From assembly GCA_910585945.1 (NCBI GenBank), contig CAJUHZ010000017.1:1-49395 (forward strand): 49,395 bases of DNA, read 5' to 3'. A model generated the notes under the pieces. It saw only the letters and a list, made by a program, of their open reading frames with translations. It ran no database searches and was not told where the DNA came from. Below, piece by piece: positions 25,051-33,517 of the stretch. Position 1 is the stretch's first letter. Every line of letters begins with the position of its first letter. The position numbers and the translations under genes are program-made. This DNA is from an uncultured Bilophila sp. (GTDB lineage: Bacteria > Desulfobacterota > Desulfovibrionia > Desulfovibrionales > Desulfovibrionaceae).

Positions 25051-25807
25051 TTCTGATCCTTTTGCTTCCGGGTGAATAGCGCCGTTCGTGGCGTGTGACG
25101 AGCAACGCCCCGAGAGTGGACGTTACAACGCTTGCGACGATAACATTCCATCGGCCTGTGCCGCACAGGGCGAGTATGACGGACAGCAGCCCCGACAGAA
25201 TCGCCGCCGCCGTGTACAGACGATCCCTGCATTGGGGAACCAGGAGGGCGAGAAACATGGCAGGGAGGGCGTAATCAAGCCCGAACAGCTTGGGATCGGG
25301 CAGGAAATCTCCCGTTACGGCTCCCGCGAACGTGCCGAGAATCCATCCGCTGTGAGCCGTGAAATTGATGGCGTAAACCGGCGCCAGCCTCGCTTTTTCC
25401 CCCCGGGCCATGGCCATGCTGTGCGTGGCGAAAACTTCATCCGTAAGCCCCCAGCCAATGATGCAGTGCTGGAATCTGGTGAACCGGGCGAACCACGGAG
25501 CCATGGCGGCCGACATGAGAATATGCCGCAGGTTGACGACAAGCGTGGTGAACACGATGGAGAAGACGGAGGCCCCCGCTCCCCACAGCCCCACGGCGAT
25601 GAACTGCCCCGCTCCAGCATACACAAACAGGGAAAACAGGACCGCATACACGGCCGGGATGCCGTTTTGAACGGCAAGAACCCCATACGCGAAACCGAGC
25701 GGGACATAGCCGAGAAAAATGGGGAATCCATGCCGGATTCCTGTCAGGATCGGGCGGGAGGGAGCGTTCCCTTCCCCGGCGATCATGCATTCTGTGCTAT
25801 CGGACAT
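25040..25807 (-). CDS. azlC: AzlC-family branched-chain amino acid export permease
   Basis: The large subunit of the AzlCD exporter. About 255 residues with seven or eight membrane segments. Family motifs are IRHGFPIFLGYVPLGFAYGV, LFVYAGAGQFIAVGLWGAGA, TTLVVNLRHILMSAAMAPWF and GWGLTDEVFATHS. ATG 25807 is preferred over an in-frame TTG at 25819. A family-2 repeat lies just upstream, so the promoter must lie within or before it. Confidence 0.88.
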   Translation of the reverse strand: MSDSTECMIAGEGNAPSRPILTGIRHGFPIFLGYVPLGFAYGVLAVQNGIPAVYAVLFSLFVYAGAGQFIAVGLWGAGASVFSIVFTTLVVNLRHILMSAAMAPWFARFTRFQHCIIGWGLTDEVFATHSMAMARGEKARLAPVYAINFTAHSGWILGTFAGAVTGDFLPDPKLFGLDYALPAMFLALLVPQCRDRLYTAAAILSGLLSVILALCGTGRWNVIVASVVTSTLGALLVTRHERRYSPGSKRIRNEC

Positions 25808-25840
25808 AACGGTATGCAACGGGAGTGGTTAGAGTCAGCC

Positions 25841-25992
25841 CGCATGACAATGCCGTCCGCGAAAAGCCGTTTTTTTCGGCCGGCAAGGGGCAAATATGGG
25901 GGAAGCTGTTGAACATACAGTCACTGTTGGCCTTGCCCGCCGGACGCACAAACGGCTGTGCACAGACGGATTCATGAGGGTTGGCCCCGGAC
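25841..25992 (-). repeat. Dispersed intergenic repeat family 2, copy b
   Basis: Read on the minus strand it follows the same block order as copies at 24554 and 44304: ATGAATCCGTCTGTGC, TGACTGTATGTTCAACAGCT, CCTTGCCGGCCGAAAAAAAC, TTCGCGGACGGCATTG. It lies between azlC and the remains of the PAS regulator. Confidence 0.8.
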
Positions 25993-26095
25993 CATCGCTC
26001 GATCGGCTGGCTGCCTGAAAGAGCCTGAACTGCGTTTGGCATACGGCAAAAGTCCCTGACAGGCAATGCGCGACATACCCTCTGCAAGGGAGGAA

Positions 26096-26118
26096 AGGGG
26101 GCTTTACAGCCCCCGGAA
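26096..26118 (-). terminator. Hairpin terminator after the broken regulator
   Basis: On the minus strand, GGGGGCT-GTAA-AGCCCCC followed by TTTCC. The T tract is short, so efficiency is uncertain. Confidence 0.5.
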
Positions 26119-26229
26119 GATCAGGCGGAAATCCCGCTGGGCTGTTCCGTCGGCGTTTCCTCATTAGCAAAAGAATATGCGCCAGGGCATCGTCTTCATT
26201 CTGCGGATCCGGCCTTCGCGGAAACTGGG

Positions 26230-27072
26230 GGGTGTGCCTTTGTACGGCGTCGCAGAATTCTTCCGGATTTTCGATTGCAAGCGAAACCTCGGAAAAGCAT
26301 TCCGAAAGGGTCATCATTTTGGCTTTCCAAATCGGAATGCCGAAAATTTTTTCGGCAACTTCATTAAAAAGAATGATATGCTGCCCTTCATCATAGGCGA
26401 TGATCCCTTCGTCAATGACTTCAATGATCTTTTCCAAATGATTTCTGCTTTTGAGGATTGAGCCGATAACCTCCAGAAGTTGCGGATTTCTCGGAATATA
26501 GTCGTCTGTTCTGTTAAATACGATATCGCGGAGGGTTCTGTTGCTGACAAGATCAAGTTTTGTCAGAATATTGATGATCATGTACGGGTCAATAACCCTT
26601 CCGCCGATGTTGACGATTTTTTTATGGAAGAAGGGACTAAAGCCTCTTCGTCCGGCGTCACAGCGATATCAATATCATGGCTATACGTCATGTGGGGAGA
26701 ATACGGTACAAATTCCAAATGTCTGATTCCGACCTCATACAGCAGGTTGATTGTATCATATGTGCTTTGTACTGTGTCGTTGACCAGCAGGACGCGGGAT
26801 TTCTCAGGAATGGACAAGAGTTTTTCAAAGCCGATCCTGCCTATGGTCATTTTCATGGCAAGGAGTTCCGTATTGTCATGGAGATAATTCTGTATGATTT
26901 TTCCTACAGCGGCATCGCCCAGCAAAACAAGATCGGCCCTGATATCCGAACACATGGATGTTTCCAGAGAAAGCGCATGGATATCAACGTATTCGCCTAT
27001 AAGGGCGTAGAGCTGTTTCCGGATGAAAAGAGCTGTCTTTTCAAACAGGCAAACAACGGCTATCTGTTTCAT
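26230..27072 (-). pseudogene. Broken PAS-domain transcriptional regulator (sigma-54 activator-type N-terminus)
   Basis: Two frames make one protein. From 27072 the first 150 residues (MKQIAVVCLFEKTALFIRKQ and so on to PDEEALVPSSIKK) resemble the N-terminal sensing region of some sigma-54-dependent activators. At a run of seven A on the coding strand (26617-26623) the frame shifts; one extra A would join it to IVNIGGRVIDPYMIINILTK and a PAS domain (LEKIIEVIDEGIIAYDEGQH, LFNEVAEKIFGIPIWKAK). Coding sense fades after about 26230, and no AAA+ or DNA-binding domain follows, although the frame stays open to 25835 through a family-2 repeat. It is therefore both shifted and 3'-truncated. It is upstream of azlCD on the same strand and could once have regulated it; this is inference. 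Confidence 0.65.
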
Positions 27073-27276
27073 CTTGATCCCGTTCCTGGGGCGTTTTCCA
27101 TCGCCTAAGTCAAATCCCGGCGCTTTTCAATGTTCAAAACCGCCCGTCGCCCGGCCAGAAATGGCTATACACCCGCGGTATTTTTTTATAGCGTGCGTGT
27201 TTTCCGACCGTTGCGGGGGTGCGTCCCGCGCAGGCGATATCGCCGTCAGTCCGCCATTTTTGTACCGGAGGCGCTT

Positions 27277-28821
27277 ATGGAACCATATTATGCCGGATGG
27301 CTTTCCATCCTTCCCCCTGTTATCGCCATAACCCTGGCTCTTGTCAGCAAGGAAGTGTTTTCTTCCCTGCTTATCGGCATTCTTTCCGGTACTGTCATCT
27401 ATACTGTGGGCACTGGCTCCGAGTCCTATGTCGTGGGGCCGGTGCAGGTCATGTTCAGCACCATGCTGAAGAAGATAGACTTTGCCATCATCATTTTCTG
27501 CTCGCTGCTCGGGGCGCTGGTGTATGTGATCTCTCTGGCGGGAGGTTCCGTCGCCTACGGCAGATGGGCGGCCACCAAGATCAGGAGCCGCCGTTCCTCG
27601 CTGTTTTCCACCGCCGGGCTTGGCGTTTTCATCTTCATCGACGACTATTTCAACTGCCTTACCGTGGGCACGGTGATGAAGCCCATTACGGACGCCTACA
27701 GGGTGTCCCGCGTCAAGCTGGCGTATATCATTGATTCCACGGCCGCGCCCATTTGCATCATCGCGCCCATTTCCAGCTGGGCCGCCGCCGTGGGCAGCAA
27801 CCTCCGCGCCACGGGCGCTTTTGAAAGCGACTTCGCGGCCTTTGTTTCCACCATTCCCTATAATTTCTATGCGCTGCTCTCCATTGTCATGGTGCTCATG
27901 ATCTGCGCCACCGGCTATGATTTCGGAGCCATGCGCAAGGCGGAACTCAAGGCGGCGCAAGGCGATCTCGGCATTGCCAACGACAATTCCGCGATGCTCG
28001 CATCCTCCCCTCGGGGGAGGCTTGTCGACATGCTGTTGCCCATCGGGGCGCTCATCGTGTTTGCCGTGCTCGGGCTGCTGTATACTGGCGGCTATTTCGG
28101 TGATGATCCGCAATACCATACGCTCGGCGCGGCCTTCGGCAACTGTTCCGCCGCCACCGGCCTGATGTATGCCTCCTTTGCTGCGCTCATCGTGGCCTTT
28201 TTCCTCTTCGTGCCGCGCGGTCTGATCAGCTACAAGGGCTTTATGGACGGCTGTGTGGAAGGCATCAAGACCATGATGCCCGCCAATATGATTCTGGTGC
28301 TGGCCTGGACGATCAGCGGGGTGTGCCGCGATCTGCTCCAGACGCCGCAGTTTGTGGAAAGCGTGGTGACCGGCGGAAGCATGACCGCCGCCCTGCTTCC
28401 CGCCGCTGTTTTTGCCATTGCGGCCTTTCTGAGTTTTTCCACCGGCACGGCCTGGGGCACCTTCGGCATTCTTATCCCCATCGTGGTTCCGGTGGCTCAG
28501 GCGCTTGATCCCCAGTTGCTGGTGGTTTCTCTCTCCGCAACGCTTTCCGGCAGCGTGTTCGGAGATCACTGTTCGCCCATTTCCGACACCACCATCCTGT
28601 CCAGCGCCGGATCGGGCTGCAACCATGTGGAACATGTCTCCACCCAGCTCGGGTATGCGCTGCTTGTAGCGGGCTGCTGCGTAGCCGGGTATCTGGTGGC
28701 GGGCTTCACTCACGGCAATCTGCCGCTCAGCCTCGGCGCCGCTCTGGTGCTGCTGACGGGCATAGTGCTGGGGCTGCATGTGCGCGGTCAGAAGCGTGAA
28801 GCAGCGGCTGTCAGGGCATAG
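27277..28821 (+). CDS. NhaC-family Na+/H+ antiporter (or related secondary transporter)
   Basis: 514 residues with about eleven membrane segments. The family features include a negatively charged pair in a membrane helix (FIFIDDYFNCLTVGTVMKPI), DSTAAPICIIAPISSWAAAV, SFSTGTAWGTFGILIPI and FGDHCSPISDTTILSSAG. This subgroup includes Na+/H+ antiporters and exchangers of amino acids or organic acids, so the substrate is open. ATG 27277 has GGAGG six bases upstream; the frame is open 50 codons further but without a start signal. It is a single-gene unit, followed by a GC-rich hairpin. Confidence 0.88.
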   Translation: MEPYYAGWLSILPPVIAITLALVSKEVFSSLLIGILSGTVIYTVGTGSESYVVGPVQVMFSTMLKKIDFAIIIFCSLLGALVYVISLAGGSVAYGRWAATKIRSRRSSLFSTAGLGVFIFIDDYFNCLTVGTVMKPITDAYRVSRVKLAYIIDSTAAPICIIAPISSWAAAVGSNLRATGAFESDFAAFVSTIPYNFYALLSIVMVLMICATGYDFGAMRKAELKAAQGDLGIANDNSAMLASSPRGRLVDMLLPIGALIVFAVLGLLYTGGYFGDDPQYHTLGAAFGNCSAATGLMYASFAALIVAFFLFVPRGLISYKGFMDGCVEGIKTMMPANMILVLAWTISGVCRDLLQTPQFVESVVTGGSMTAALLPAAVFAIAAFLSFSTGTAWGTFGILIPIVVPVAQALDPQLLVVSLSATLSGSVFGDHCSPISDTTILSSAGSGCNHVEHVSTQLGYALLVAGCCVAGYLVAGFTHGNLPLSLGAALVLLTGIVLGLHVRGQKREAAAVRA

Positions 28822-28862
28822 GACAAAACGTTCGTTTTTTCCGGTTGCGCCGGAAAGCGGAA

Positions 28863-28893
28863 GGGCCGCCGTCCCCCTCAGGGGCGGCGGCCC
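28863..28893 (+). terminator. GC-rich stem-loop after the antiporter gene
   Basis: GGGCCGCCG-T-CCCC, loop, GGGGCGGCGGCCC: a 13-bp stem with one bulge. There is no T tract, so it is a possible rather than a proven terminator. Confidence 0.45.
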
Positions 28894-28931
28894 AACGCAA
28901 GCCCTATTGCAACGGGCAAACGCCCCGATTC

Positions 28932-28996
28932 CGCCCGATGTTTGCTTACTCCTTGCCGGCCGGAAAGCATTGGCTTTGTGCGGACGGCGAAGAATC
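28932..28996 (+). repeat. Dispersed intergenic repeat family 2, partial copy c
   Basis: The 3' part of the family only: CTTGCCGGCCGGAAAGCATT followed by GTGCGGACGGCG. It overlaps the final codons of the GlcG-like gene on the minus strand. Confidence 0.65.
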
Positions 28997-29413
28997 CCCG
29001 CCCCCGGGCGCGCCTGTCAGGATACGCCCCAGGCGTTCCGCCAGTTCCCCGTCTTCCGAAGGTTTTCTGCCGCTGATCCCCAGACCGCCGACGCAGTTCC
29101 CGTTTTCATCGAAAAGAGGGATGCCCCCTTCCAGCGTCGTAAACGCGGGATCGCAGAAATCGGCAAGCGTGAGCCGCTCCCGCAAAAGTCGTTCATGGAA
29201 ATCCCTTGTGGAGCTTTCCATGCGCAAGGCCGTATAGGCTTTGCCCTGGGCTATGGGGATTGCCCGTTCCGGCGTGCCGTCCATGACGAGCAGGGCGGCG
29301 AGCCTTCCGCTCCGATTGACAATGGCAAGACATACCGGTGCGCCGTCGCGGGCCTCCGCCTCCAGTCCATTGAGCACCGTCAGCAGCGCCCGTGTCGAGA
29401 GAATAGCTTCCAT
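28946..29413 (-). CDS. GlcG/HbpS-family protein (DUF336)
   Basis: About 155 residues. Family features: a helix with paired acidic/alanine residues (LTVLNGLEAEARDGAPVCLA), IVNRSGRLAALLVMDGT, AQGKAYTALRM, EGGIPLFDENGNCVGGLGIS. Members bind haem, cobalamin or other cofactors, or are of unknown use in glycolate and diol operons; the role here cannot be set. The last about 16 residues (SPSAQSQCFPAGKE) are encoded by a family-2 intergenic repeat, which supplies the stop codon. ATG 29413 is chosen; ATG 29425 is possible. Confidence 0.75.
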   Translation of the reverse strand: MEAILSTRALLTVLNGLEAEARDGAPVCLAIVNRSGRLAALLVMDGTPERAIPIAQGKAYTALRMESSTRDFHERLLRERLTLADFCDPAFTTLEGGIPLFDENGNCVGGLGISGRKPSEDGELAERLGRILTGAPGGGDSSPSAQSQCFPAGKE

Positions 29414-29526
29414 CACTGCCCCCATCAAAACGACAAGTCATCTCATACATCATTCTTCGGGCGATGCATGAGGATCGCCAAAAAGCGGGTTCCACATGTT
29501 CACCCTGCATTCATGGGATCTTTCTA

Positions 29527-29563
29527 GAACTCATTTCATGCGAATTATGAAATGACTTCTATC
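29527..29563 (+). repeat. Dispersed intergenic repeat family 1, partial copy D
   Basis: Only the second hairpin of the family: AACTCATTTCATGCGAATTA followed by TGAAATGACTTCT. It lies in the 360-bp gap between the GlcG-like gene and the acetyltransferase; the rest of that gap shows only the terminator at 29682. Confidence 0.65.
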
Positions 29564-29681
29564 CAATGTGGCGCGCTTTTGACAAGATGCCGAATCAAGT
29601 CCGCATCCGGGAGGATACATGGGCTTGAAGCATTGACCATGCGTGGCAAAATCCTGATGAACGTATGCCCTCCGGCAATGG

Positions 29682-29724
29682 AAAAATCCGCGAAGTGCGG
29701 GAAGCACCCTGGCGGATTTTTTAT
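29682..29724. terminator. Bidirectional terminator near the acetyltransferase 3' end
   Basis: Stem AAAAATCCGC / GCGGATTTTT with an inner hairpin (GTGC-GGGAA-GCAC). A run of T follows on both strands. On the minus strand it would end the carB-purF-cimA-acetyltransferase transcript. Confidence 0.75.
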
Positions 29725-29775
29725 CGGATTGAGCGGGGTGAGGTTTTTGTGTTGGCTGTTCCGGACGGCAGGCGC

Positions 29776-30219
29776 TCAATGGCGGAACTGTTTTTGGAGC
29801 GGCTGTCGCGATGAGACGGAAACGCTTTTTTCCATGACGAAATTCACAAGAACAAGCCCCTGCCGTTCCACCCGCTGTTCTCTGACGATCCTGTAACCTC
29901 TTTTTTCAAAAAACGGTCTGGCGGTAATGGACGCGTGGGTGATGATGTTTCCCCGAACTTCTTGCTCCAGCGTATTGCATATGGCCGTGGCGACGCCTTG
30001 CCTCTGAAAATCCTTATGGACATAGAGCCGGTCAAGATAGCCTTGGCGGCTGATATCGCCAAAACCTGCTATTGTATGATTTTCTTCCGCGATGACGCTG
30101 TAATGTTCCAGAAATGACCGGTTCCAGCTTTCCAGATCCATTTGCTTCGGCGCCCACGCGTCCACTTGTTCCCCTGTATAATCCCCCACATTGATCGTAT
30201 GGACCGTAGTATAAAACAA
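29776..30219 (-). CDS. GNAT-family N-acetyltransferase
   Basis: The acetyl-CoA-binding core is LYVHKDFQRQGVATAICNTL, with the later ITHASITARPFFEKRGYRIV segment. The substrate is unknown. The start given is TTG 30219, but the frame continues upstream as IIREYRSTDCSETADLFYTT, which looks like the true N-terminus of this family (usually beginning MIIR). No ATG, GTG or TTG precedes it there; a CTG at 30267 overlaps the cimA stop codon (CTGA) and could be the real start. The gene directly follows cimA. Confidence 0.8.
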   Translation of the reverse strand: MFYTTVHTINVGDYTGEQVDAWAPKQMDLESWNRSFLEHYSVIAEENHTIAGFGDISRQGYLDRLYVHKDFQRQGVATAICNTLEQEVRGNIITHASITARPFFEKRGYRIVREQRVERQGLVLVNFVMEKSVSVSSRQPLQKQFRH

Positions 30220-30263
30220 GTCGGCCGTTTCGCTGCAATCTGTTGATCGGTATTCCCTGATGA

Positions 30264-31913
30264 TCAGTCTCTTTCTCCGTCCAGGCGGCGCTGGCGCTCT
30301 TCATCCCGGTACAGTTTGTAGGTCAGGGAGTCGGCCAGAGCCTGCCAGCTTGCCTCAATGATATCGTGCGAGACCCCGACAGTGATCCAGGAGGCGTCGG
30401 CGTCGCCCGATTCGATAAGCACGCGAACCACCGAGGCCGTTCCGCCGGATCCGTCGCTGGCCGAGAGCACGCGAACCTTGAAATCGAGGAGGCGCATTTC
30501 CGCGAGGCGCGGATAAAAGGGAAGCAGCGCCTTGCGCAACGCGGTGTCCAGGGCGTTGACCGGCCCCTTGCCGGTGGCGGCGGTGTGCTCGATCACGCCT
30601 TCCACTTCCACCATGACCGAGGTCTCCACCAGCGGCGTCTCGTGCGCGGCCGCGCGCAGGGCGCTCACATGGTACTGCACCAGCCGGAAGAACTCCCGCA
30701 CGCCCCGGCGCGCCAGCTTGCGCAGAATGAGCAGTTCCACGCTGGCCTCGGCCGCGGCGTAGTCATACCCGAGGCTGGCCTTTTTTTTCAGCTCGTTGAA
30801 CAGGCCCTTGACCACAGGCTCGTCCTTGTCGAGGTGAAAGCCGAAGCGCCGGGCCAGGGAAACAATGTTGCTGCGGCCGCCAAGCTCGGTGATGAGGATG
30901 CGCCGGCCGTTGCCCACCAGTTCCGGCGACATGTGCTCGTAGAGCGAGGAACAGCGGTTCACCGCGCTCACATGCACGCCGCCCTTGTGGGCAAAGGCGG
31001 AATTGCCCACAAAGGGTTGGCGGCTGAAGGGCGAGAGGTTCGCCACTTCCGCCACATAGGAGGCGACGGCGGAAAGCTGGCTCAGACGATTGCCGGATCC
31101 CGGCGAGGCGTCCTCCGTGTCGCGCGGCAGGCAGGGCAGGCCGCATTTCACTTCCAGCAGGGGGATGATCGAGCAGAGGTTGGCGTTGCCGCAGCGTTCC
31201 CCCACGCCGTTGATGGTTCCCTGCACCTGGACGGCTCCGGCCTGCACGGCGGCGAGCGCGTTGGCCACCGCCAGTTCGCAGTCGTTGTGACTGTGGATGC
31301 CGAGGGGGGCTTCGGGCAGGGCGGCCCGGACCTCGCTGACGATGCGGTGTACCTCGTGCGGCAGGGTTCCGCCGTTGGTGTCGCACAGCACAAGCGTTTG
31401 CGCCCCGGCCTCGAAAGCGGCCCGCAGCGCGGCGAGAGCGTAGGCGGCGTTGTTTTTGTACCCGTCGAAGAAATGTTCGGCGTCGAAAAAGACGGCCGCC
31501 ATGCGCCCGCGCAGCCAGGCCACGGAATCCCGGATGATTTCAATGTTGCGGGCCGGGTCAAGGCGCAGTGCCTCGCGCGCGTGCCGTTCGCACGACTTGC
31601 CGAAGATGGTTCCCACGGACGCGCCCGAGGCGGCGATGGCCGTCAGGTTCGGGTCTCGATCCGCAGGCTGATCCGGGTGGTGCGTACTGCCGAAGGCGGC
31701 GATCCGCGCGTGCTTCAGCCCGTAGGAAGCGATCTCCGCGAAAAAGCCGTCGTCCACCGGATTGGAGCCGGGCCAGCCGCCTTCCACAACGTCGATGCCG
31801 AAGGCGTCAAGCCGCAGGGCGATCTTGATCTTGTCGGCCACGGAAAGCTGCATGTCTTCCGACTGGCAGCCGTCGCGCAACGTGGTGTCATAGATGGAAA
31901 CGGCGCGGGTCAT
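30264..31913 (-). CDS. cimA: (R)-citramalate synthase CimA
   Basis: Condenses acetyl-CoA with pyruvate to (R)-citramalate, opening a threonine-independent route to isoleucine. 549 residues. An N-terminal DRE-TIM barrel has YDTTLRDGCQSEDMQLSV, DVVEGGWPGSNP, LCDTNGGTLPHEV and the metal-site motif GIHSHNDCELAVANALAAVQ with GTINGVGERCGNANL. A linker and a C-terminal LeuA-type regulatory domain (about 410-540) follow. The close relative 2-isopropylmalate synthase is possible, but the TTLRDGCQSE form and the length point to CimA. The ATG overlaps the purF stop (ATGA), indicating coupling. The same frame is open upstream into purF but this is not coding. Confidence 0.9.
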   Translation of the reverse strand: MTRAVSIYDTTLRDGCQSEDMQLSVADKIKIALRLDAFGIDVVEGGWPGSNPVDDGFFAEIASYGLKHARIAAFGSTHHPDQPADRDPNLTAIAASGASVGTIFGKSCERHAREALRLDPARNIEIIRDSVAWLRGRMAAVFFDAEHFFDGYKNNAAYALAALRAAFEAGAQTLVLCDTNGGTLPHEVHRIVSEVRAALPEAPLGIHSHNDCELAVANALAAVQAGAVQVQGTINGVGERCGNANLCSIIPLLEVKCGLPCLPRDTEDASPGSGNRLSQLSAVASYVAEVANLSPFSRQPFVGNSAFAHKGGVHVSAVNRCSSLYEHMSPELVGNGRRILITELGGRSNIVSLARRFGFHLDKDEPVVKGLFNELKKKASLGYDYAAAEASVELLILRKLARRGVREFFRLVQYHVSALRAAAHETPLVETSVMVEVEGVIEHTAATGKGPVNALDTALRKALLPFYPRLAEMRLLDFKVRVLSASDGSGGTASVVRVLIESGDADASWITVGVSHDIIEASWQALADSLTYKLYRDEERQRRLDGERD

Positions 31914-33322
31914 GCAGGATCTCCGCCTTGCGCGGGGCAGTCGCCGCCGCAGGCTTCGCCGCACGGCACGGGGTAGCGGCCGTCGAAACAGGCCAGACAG
32001 TAATGATCCGGATGCGAGACCGAGCGCAACAGCCCTTCGATGCTCAGGTAGTGGAGCGAATCCAGATTGAGCAGCCCGGGCAGGCGTTCCAGCGGGTGGT
32101 TGGCCGCCACCAGTTCGTCCGAAGAGGAGAAGTCGATGCCGTAAAAGCACGGATGCGTCACCGGCGGACAACTGACGCGGAAATGCGCCTCGCGCACGCC
32201 AAGCTCCCGCAGTTTGCGCACGCGCGTGCGCACTGTCGTGCCGCGCACGATGGAGTCGTCCACCATGCAGATGCGGTGTCCGTCGATCATGGAGCGGACC
32301 GGGTTCAGCTTCACGCGGACCCCGAAATCGCGCATGGTCTGCGAGGGCTGGATAAAGGTGCGCCCGACGTAATGGTTGCGGATATACGCGTGCTCGTAGG
32401 GCACGCCGGCCTCCTGGGCGAAGCCGAGCGCCGCGTACACGCCGGAGTCCGGAAAGGGCATGACCAGTTCGGCGTCTGTCGGGGCTTCGCGGGCGAGTTC
32501 CATGCCCATCCGCTTGCGGCAGCGGTACACGTCTTCCCCGAAGACCAGGGAGTCGGGCCGGGCGAAGTACACCAGCTCGAAAATGCACTGGCGGACAGGC
32601 GTTTCGTCCGCGCCGGGGACTTTCAGGGAGGTGATGTCGTCGCCGTCCACAATGAGCAGTTCCCCCGGTTTCACATCGCGGATATATTCGGCTTCCAGCA
32701 GGTCAAAGGCGCAGGTTTCCGAGGCGAAGACCCAGGCGTCCGCATCGGGGCCGGCGCGGTGCACCTTGCCGAAGGCGAGCGGGTGGAAGCCGTGCGGATC
32801 GCGCAGCCCCATCACCTTGCCCTGGGACAGGATGATGAGCGAGTACGCGCCGCGTACCCGGCCGCAGGCGTTGAGAATGGCTTCTTCCAGCGTCTTGCCG
32901 GCGAGACCGTGCGCGATCAGGTGGAGGAAGATTTCGCTGTCGCTGTTTGTCTGAAAAATCGCCCCCCGGTCTTCAAGCTCCCGCCGGAGCTGGGCGGCGT
33001 TGGTCAGGTTGCCGTTATGGGCAAGGGCGATCTCCACCCCGCGCACCCGCACCGCCAGGGGTTGGGCGTTGCGCCGGGCCGAAACCCCGGCGGTGGAATA
33101 GCGGACGTGGCCGATGGCCTTGTCCCCTCTCAGTTCCTGCCCCAGAGTGTGCTCGTCGAAAATGTCGGGCACAAGACCCATGGCCGCATGGTTCAGGATA
33201 TGCTTGCCGTCAAACGTCGCGATGCCGGCGCTTTCCTGCCCGCGATGCTGGAGCGCGTACAGGCCGAAATAGGCCATGCGGGCCGCTTCGGGATGGCCGG
33301 AGATGCCAAAAATGCCGCACAT
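31910..33322 (-). CDS. purF: Amidophosphoribosyltransferase PurF
   Basis: The first committed step of purine synthesis, making phosphoribosylamine from PRPP and glutamine. 470 residues. The start ATG at 33322 places the nucleophile at Cys2 (MCGIFGISGH). The glutaminase domain continues with ALQHRGQESAG and HVRYSTAG; the PRPP-binding domain has the loop ICMVDDSIVRGTTVRTRVRK. Cysteines near the C-terminus (HYCLACFDGRYP and others) suit the Fe-S type of PurF. It is downstream of carB and upstream of cimA on the same strand. Confidence 0.95.
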   Translation of the reverse strand: MCGIFGISGHPEAARMAYFGLYALQHRGQESAGIATFDGKHILNHAAMGLVPDIFDEHTLGQELRGDKAIGHVRYSTAGVSARRNAQPLAVRVRGVEIALAHNGNLTNAAQLRRELEDRGAIFQTNSDSEIFLHLIAHGLAGKTLEEAILNACGRVRGAYSLIILSQGKVMGLRDPHGFHPLAFGKVHRAGPDADAWVFASETCAFDLLEAEYIRDVKPGELLIVDGDDITSLKVPGADETPVRQCIFELVYFARPDSLVFGEDVYRCRKRMGMELAREAPTDAELVMPFPDSGVYAALGFAQEAGVPYEHAYIRNHYVGRTFIQPSQTMRDFGVRVKLNPVRSMIDGHRICMVDDSIVRGTTVRTRVRKLRELGVREAHFRVSCPPVTHPCFYGIDFSSSDELVAANHPLERLPGLLNLDSLHYLSIEGLLRSVSHPDHYCLACFDGRYPVPCGEACGGDCPAQGGDPA

Positions 33323-33429
33323 AGTGAACGCCTTTTGCTGAAACGCGGGGGCGGGCCGTCCGCCCCCGGTTGAATTGTTCTGCCGCAAGTCATTTCGCAA
33401 TTCAGCCCCGGGGCTGGATGACGAAGATC

Positions 33430-33517
33430 ATTTGCCAGGAAACGTGATTTTTGGCTCATTCACGGCGCTTTCGCGCCGGTTGGAAGCCATTTCACGGGAG
33501 TCATGAAACGATTTCTA
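33430..33517 (+). repeat. Dispersed intergenic repeat family 1, copy C
   Basis: TTTGCCAGGAAACGTGATTT, hairpin TCACGGCGCTTTCGCGCCG, then AGCCATTTCACGGGAGTCAT ending GAAACGATTTCT. It lies between the carB 3' end and the purF start. Confidence 0.8.

Noticed and set aside
27127..28779. A 550-codon - strand frame opposite the NhaC-type antiporter
   Set aside because: Antisense shadow; the + strand frame has clear membrane helices and family motifs.
31914..32588. The upstream extension of the cimA frame by 225 codons
   Set aside because: It runs through purF in another frame, with Arg/Pro/Leu-rich text and no similarity; ATG 31913 overlaps the purF stop as expected for coupling.
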